A stretch of DNA of 64,000 nucleotides from Neobacillus muris (GTDB lineage Bacteria > Bacillota > Bacilli > Bacillales > Cytobacillaceae). Location of the stretch: NCBI RefSeq assembly GCF_943193175.1, contig NZ_CALPDF010000012.1:39978-103977 (forward strand), written 5' to 3'. The notes under the pieces were generated by a model that saw only the letters and a list, made by a program, of their open reading frames with translations, did not search any database and was not told the origin of the DNA. The translations under genes were made by a program, and so were the position numbers. Below, in pieces: positions 61,047 through 64,000 of this stretch (the first letter of the stretch is position 1; the number at the start of each line of letters is the position of its first letter).

Positions 61047-62333
61047 ATGGAACGTTTATTTAAATTAAAACAACATGGTACGACAATCGGGAAAGAATTT
61101 TCTGCCGGTCTTATTTCATATATTACCGTGGTCTATATTATTATTGTGAATGCCACGATCTTGGCAGTAGCAGGAATTCCGATGGAGGCGGGGATCATCG
61201 CGACTATCTTATCCAGCTTTTTTGGGTGTTTGATCATCGGCTTATATAGTAATACCCCGATCCTGCTGATACCTGGTATGGGCATTAACGCGATGTTTAC
61301 ATATACCATTGTTCAATCGGGCGGATTTACTTGGCAGGAAGCGCTGGCGATGGTGTTCGTCTCTGGACTCATCTTCGCTGTGATTGCTTTTACACCACTG
61401 GCAAAGGTGATTACGACATCGATTCCTAATTCCTTAAAAGAGGCCATTACGATTGGAATTGGAATCTTATTAATCCTGATTGGATTTGACAACGCTGGAA
61501 TCATCACGAATTCTGACCATACCTTGCTTGCAATAGGCGATTTAAGCAGTCCGACAGCGGTCATAACCTTAATAGGTTTAGTGATTACGATTATCTTATT
61601 TATTAAAAATGTTCCGGGAAACCTTTTATTAAGTATTTTGATAACATCCTTGCTATCGATTTGGTTTGGGGGAGGAGACTTTGAGGGGATCACTCTATCC
61701 ATGCCAGCTTTTCATGAGTACTTTGGGGTGTTCGGCCAGCTTTCGTGGGCACATGCAGGTAATCTTGTATTCTGGTTAACTTCCATTTCTTTAGCGATGG
61801 TGCTTGTGTTTGAAAATATCGGGCTGATCCATGGACATAGCAACATGCTAAACCGCCCTGAAAGCAGTAAGAAATCCCTGGAGGCAACCGCTGTATCGGC
61901 GTTAGCTTCCGGCCTTTTTGGTTCTAGTCCGACTGTCGCCTCTGTGGAAACGGCCGCAGGCATTACGGCAGGTGGAAGGACAGGCTTAACGAGCATGGTA
62001 ACTGGATTTTTGTTTCTTGTTTCTATTTTGTTTATACCTGTTATTAAAATCATTCCCGCCAGTGCGGTTTCTCCTATTTTGATCTTAATCGGCGTTCTTA
62101 TGCTGCAAAATATTGTTCATATCAAAATGGACGATTTAACGGAAAGTTTTCCGGCTCTTTTAATTATTGTGTTGATTCCTTTAACGTATAGTATTGCAGA
62201 TGGCATGGCGATCGGCTTTATTCTATACCCATTGATGAAGCTATTAATGGGGAAAGGGAAGGAAATCCACCCGGCACTCTATTTGATTGCTATTTTGTTT
62301 ATTAGTAATTTTGTCATTCAGTATGTGTTTTAA
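61047..62333 (+). CDS. NCS2 family purine permease (AzgA/PbuG-like)
   Basis: 428 residues, 12-14 membrane segments. TTIGKEFSAGLISYITVVYI and NATILAVAGIPMEAG open the family fold. TPILLIPGMGINAMFTYTIV carries the half-helix motif, and GSSPTVASVETAAGITAGGR is the substrate-site motif of AzgA-type hypoxanthine/guanine/adenine transporters. It takes up a nucleobase with protons. AAAGGTG lies before ATG 61047. It is divergent from a LysR regulator, and no purine riboswitch was seen in the short leader. Confidence 0.87.
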   Translation: MERLFKLKQHGTTIGKEFSAGLISYITVVYIIIVNATILAVAGIPMEAGIIATILSSFFGCLIIGLYSNTPILLIPGMGINAMFTYTIVQSGGFTWQEALAMVFVSGLIFAVIAFTPLAKVITTSIPNSLKEAITIGIGILLILIGFDNAGIITNSDHTLLAIGDLSSPTAVITLIGLVITIILFIKNVPGNLLLSILITSLLSIWFGGGDFEGITLSMPAFHEYFGVFGQLSWAHAGNLVFWLTSISLAMVLVFENIGLIHGHSNMLNRPESSKKSLEATAVSALASGLFGSSPTVASVETAAGITAGGRTGLTSMVTGFLFLVSILFIPVIKIIPASAVSPILILIGVLMLQNIVHIKMDDLTESFPALLIIVLIPLTYSIADGMAIGFILYPLMKLLMGKGKEIHPALYLIAILFISNFVIQYVF

Positions 62334-62389
62334 GATATTGGATGAAAACTAAAAGACTTGGTTTGAAGTGGAAAATTTAACCGAAAAAA

Positions 62390-62432
62390 ATGGCAGAATC
62401 CCGTAAAATAATGGGTTTCTGTCATTTTTTTA
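62390..62432 (+). terminator. Terminator of the purine permease gene
   Basis: ATGGCAGAATCCC (62390-62402) pairs with GGGTTTCTGTCAT (62413-62425, two imperfect pairs), then T7. A separate inverted repeat, CGCTGGGGA/TCCCCAGCG, lies at 62449-62501 in the following gap, which has no gene. Confidence 0.8.
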
Positions 62433-62583
62433 TTCCAAATATACGAAGCGCTGGGGAGTTAACTTACCACTCGTAAAAGCACAAAATCCAAATCCCCAGC
62501 GAAATGATATTCCTGATGAATGATTAATACAAGAGGTAGAGCCGAAGTGAAGGTATGACGTTTTAATGCTTTTCCCAAGACAC

Positions 62584-63126
62584 TCACCCTTCCTTTTTGC
62601 CATCAGGCATAATTATGTTTGTGAAAACTCTTTTCCGCCGTGATTCTCTTGGCTGATTGGACATAGATGATTCAATGACTTGACGAATTGTCTTGACCAT
62701 TTCTTTGAATTCCTCATCTGAAAGATACAGTGTCGCTTTTCGGAAACTGACTCCGTCTTGTAGTAGATCAAATTCCTCTTGCTGGAGATACCGATCATAA
62801 TCGTCAACAAGAGAAGCCAAAAACATCATAAACACACGCATGTGTTCATCTCTTGACATCAATGCAAGTTCTTCTTGCGAAACAGCTTTCGTACTTTGAA
62901 GTGAAAGTACCTTCTCTAAAGTACCCCTTACTTGACGTTGTTGGACCACTTTTACCAATCCGCCATCTATAAGCTTGTTAATATGGCGATAGAGCGTAGC
63001 TTGGGGAATATCCGATAGAGCAGAACTTATTTCTTGTACTGTCCTTTCTTCCCCTCCTAATAAGCACTGCACAATACGAAACCGAACAGGATGCAGCATC
63101 AAATCGGCCTTTGACTCTTTTTTCAT
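62584..63126 (-). CDS. Helix-turn-helix transcriptional regulator (ArsR-like)
   Basis: 180 residues. An N-terminal winged helix (MLHPVRFRIVQCLLGGEERT, IPQATLYRHINKLIDGGLV) is of ArsR/HTH_20 type. A helical C-terminal domain (about 90-165) with acidic and aromatic residues follows, and a basic tail (RESRRKRVFTN). No metal-site cysteines are evident. ATG 63126 sits behind GTGGTGAT. It is monocistronic, and target genes are not evident. Confidence 0.8.
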   Translation of the reverse strand: MKKESKADLMLHPVRFRIVQCLLGGEERTVQEISSALSDIPQATLYRHINKLIDGGLVKVVQQRQVRGTLEKVLSLQSTKAVSQEELALMSRDEHMRVFMMFLASLVDDYDRYLQQEEFDLLQDGVSFRKATLYLSDEEFKEMVKTIRQVIESSMSNQPRESRRKRVFTNIIMPDGKKEG

Positions 63127-63341
63127 AAACATCACCACAATAATTTATTTGCTTATTTTTTTGGAGCATTATTATCATTATTCATGTTATTGTCATTATT
63201 GATAATAGTCAACTGACTTTCTCTTGCTTTATTGAGAAATGTTTAACGTTCTTAGCCATATAGATTCTCTTCGAATGTATAGTCTGTAGCCTGCTTGACC
63301 TAAAAATTTCAAAGTTTTGCTATGTTGAATTCCATTTTCAA

Positions 63342-63935
63342 TCATTCTATTAGGCTTTTTGGTATTAATTTTTCTGAGGATTTAGTAGTGAAAAAGTGAA
63401 GGGTAATAGCTTCTCTAAGTATTTCCTCAATCCTTTCTGATGGTTCCTGAATTGGTAAAAAAGCGATCCCCTTTCCTTGAGAAACTAATTCCTTCATAAA
63501 TGAGTAAGAATCAACTAGCTGAAGTTGTTTCTTTGGAATATGGTTTTCCTCCATAAATTTGATTGTACATTTCCTGAAAGGGCATTCTTTATCATGACTA
63601 ACAAGGAAGAATTCTTCTAGAAAATTAACATCCGTTTTTACTTTTGATTTTAATAACCCTATTGAAATGTTTGTACTAAAAAGTTTCTTGAACTCTGAAT
63701 CAGCGTAATCGTTGTAACTTATGACTAAATCGACCTTTTTTTCCTTTAATGGATTTTTCAGCTGACTACTGCCTAATATATAAATTTGGAATTTTTCCAA
63801 CTCATCTTTAATACGAACGCTTAGATAGTTAGATAAAATAGTTTCTGTTGTCGCTATCCGATAGTATTCGGGCTCCGATTTAATTTGATTTTTTGCCTCA
63901 TTTAATAGATCTAGAATTTTGTCTGTTTTTTGCAA
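63342..63935 (-). pseudogene. LysR-type effector domain lacking its DNA-binding domain
   Basis: 197 residues beginning QKTDKILDLLNEAKNQIKSE, which is the linker helix of a LysR regulator, followed by an effector-binding domain (YRIATTETILSNYLSVRIKD; KKVDLVISYND; LVSQGKGIAFLPI). No helix-turn-helix precedes it. The frame is closed 15 codons upstream of the TTG start by TAG at about 63981-63983 and again by TAA, before the window ends. It is probably a 5'-truncated pseudogene. Confidence 0.6.
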
Positions 63936-64000
63936 GCAGAAAGTGCAGAAAAATGCAGCGAAATTTACATAGGCTTGCAGCTAGTGTTTACATTAAATTC

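Noticed and set aside
53..63935. Many 60-140-codon ORFs antisense to or overlapping clear genes
   Set aside because: They lack ribosome sites and domain content and overlap well-supported genes.

Overview
The window looks like a chromosomal segment of an endospore-forming, low-GC Bacillaceae bacterium (Bacillus/Neobacillus-like; the genus is inference). Support comes from a thi operon under a TPP riboswitch in Bacillus gene order, SpoIIP-like and GerP-like spore proteins, Zur, LexA and CcpA sites of Bacillus type, a Bce-type resistance module, a YheI/YheH exporter pair, and strong GGAGG ribosome sites with frequent TTG/GTG starts. No rRNA, tRNA, prophage, intact transposase or CRISPR array was seen.

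Layout. 0-13 kb holds scattered metabolic genes: ALDH3, a YdjM-like membrane protein, a CoA-transferase, a small AAA ATPase, an SOS-type small gene, a GlcD-like oxidase with a perfect cre, an ArAE exporter, DUF1284, an HD protein, YwaF and a LacX-like epimerase. 13.3-17.4 kb is the thiazole branch of thiamine synthesis, tenI-thiO-thiS-thiG-thiF, on the minus strand behind a TPP riboswitch with its own terminator. 17.4-19.6 kb is a divergent MerR regulator/Bmr-type efflux pair. 19.7-24.7 kb is a zinc-limitation island: a cysteine-poor L33, a COG0523 zinc GTPase, a YcgR/YcgQ-like permease pair and a truncated SpoIIP, with four Zur-like boxes. 24.8-33.2 kb has a secreted protein, a GH25 lysozyme, a TetR/ABC exporter locus, two CPBP proteases and decayed gene pieces.

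33.3-46.4 kb is the most distinctive region. A PAS/AAA+ sigma-54 activator faces a perfect -24/-12 promoter that leads into a long plus-strand catabolic cluster. The cluster encodes a GntR regulator, an aldehyde dehydrogenase, two tandem copies of a [RutA-like FMN monooxygenase + cysteine-free Spx/ArsC-fold protein] module, an FMN reductase, a flavin reductase, an unknown small protein, a CaiB-type CoA-transferase, an aconitase-type hydratase in two subunits and an HMG-CoA-lyase-like enzyme. The logic is oxygenation, oxidation to an acid, CoA activation, hydration and retro-aldol cleavage. The substrate is unknown.

46.8-57.3 kb carries a lipoprotein, a YheI/YheH-like heterodimeric ABC exporter, an AraC regulator, trmL and a complete Bce-like system (regulator, kinase, ATPase, permease) with a matching operator. 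57.4-64 kb holds a DHFR-like protein, a Baeyer-Villiger monooxygenase remnant, a GNAT, a MerR/TipAS regulator, a LysR/purine-permease pair, a helix-turn-helix regulator and a headless LysR.

Five intergenic regions carry a repeat I do not recognise: arrays of the core TTGTAGAAT at alternating 20- and 21-nt spacing. Three of them end in the same ATCTTCC...GGAAGAT terminator. One array was copied together with the 3' end of trmL to a second site.
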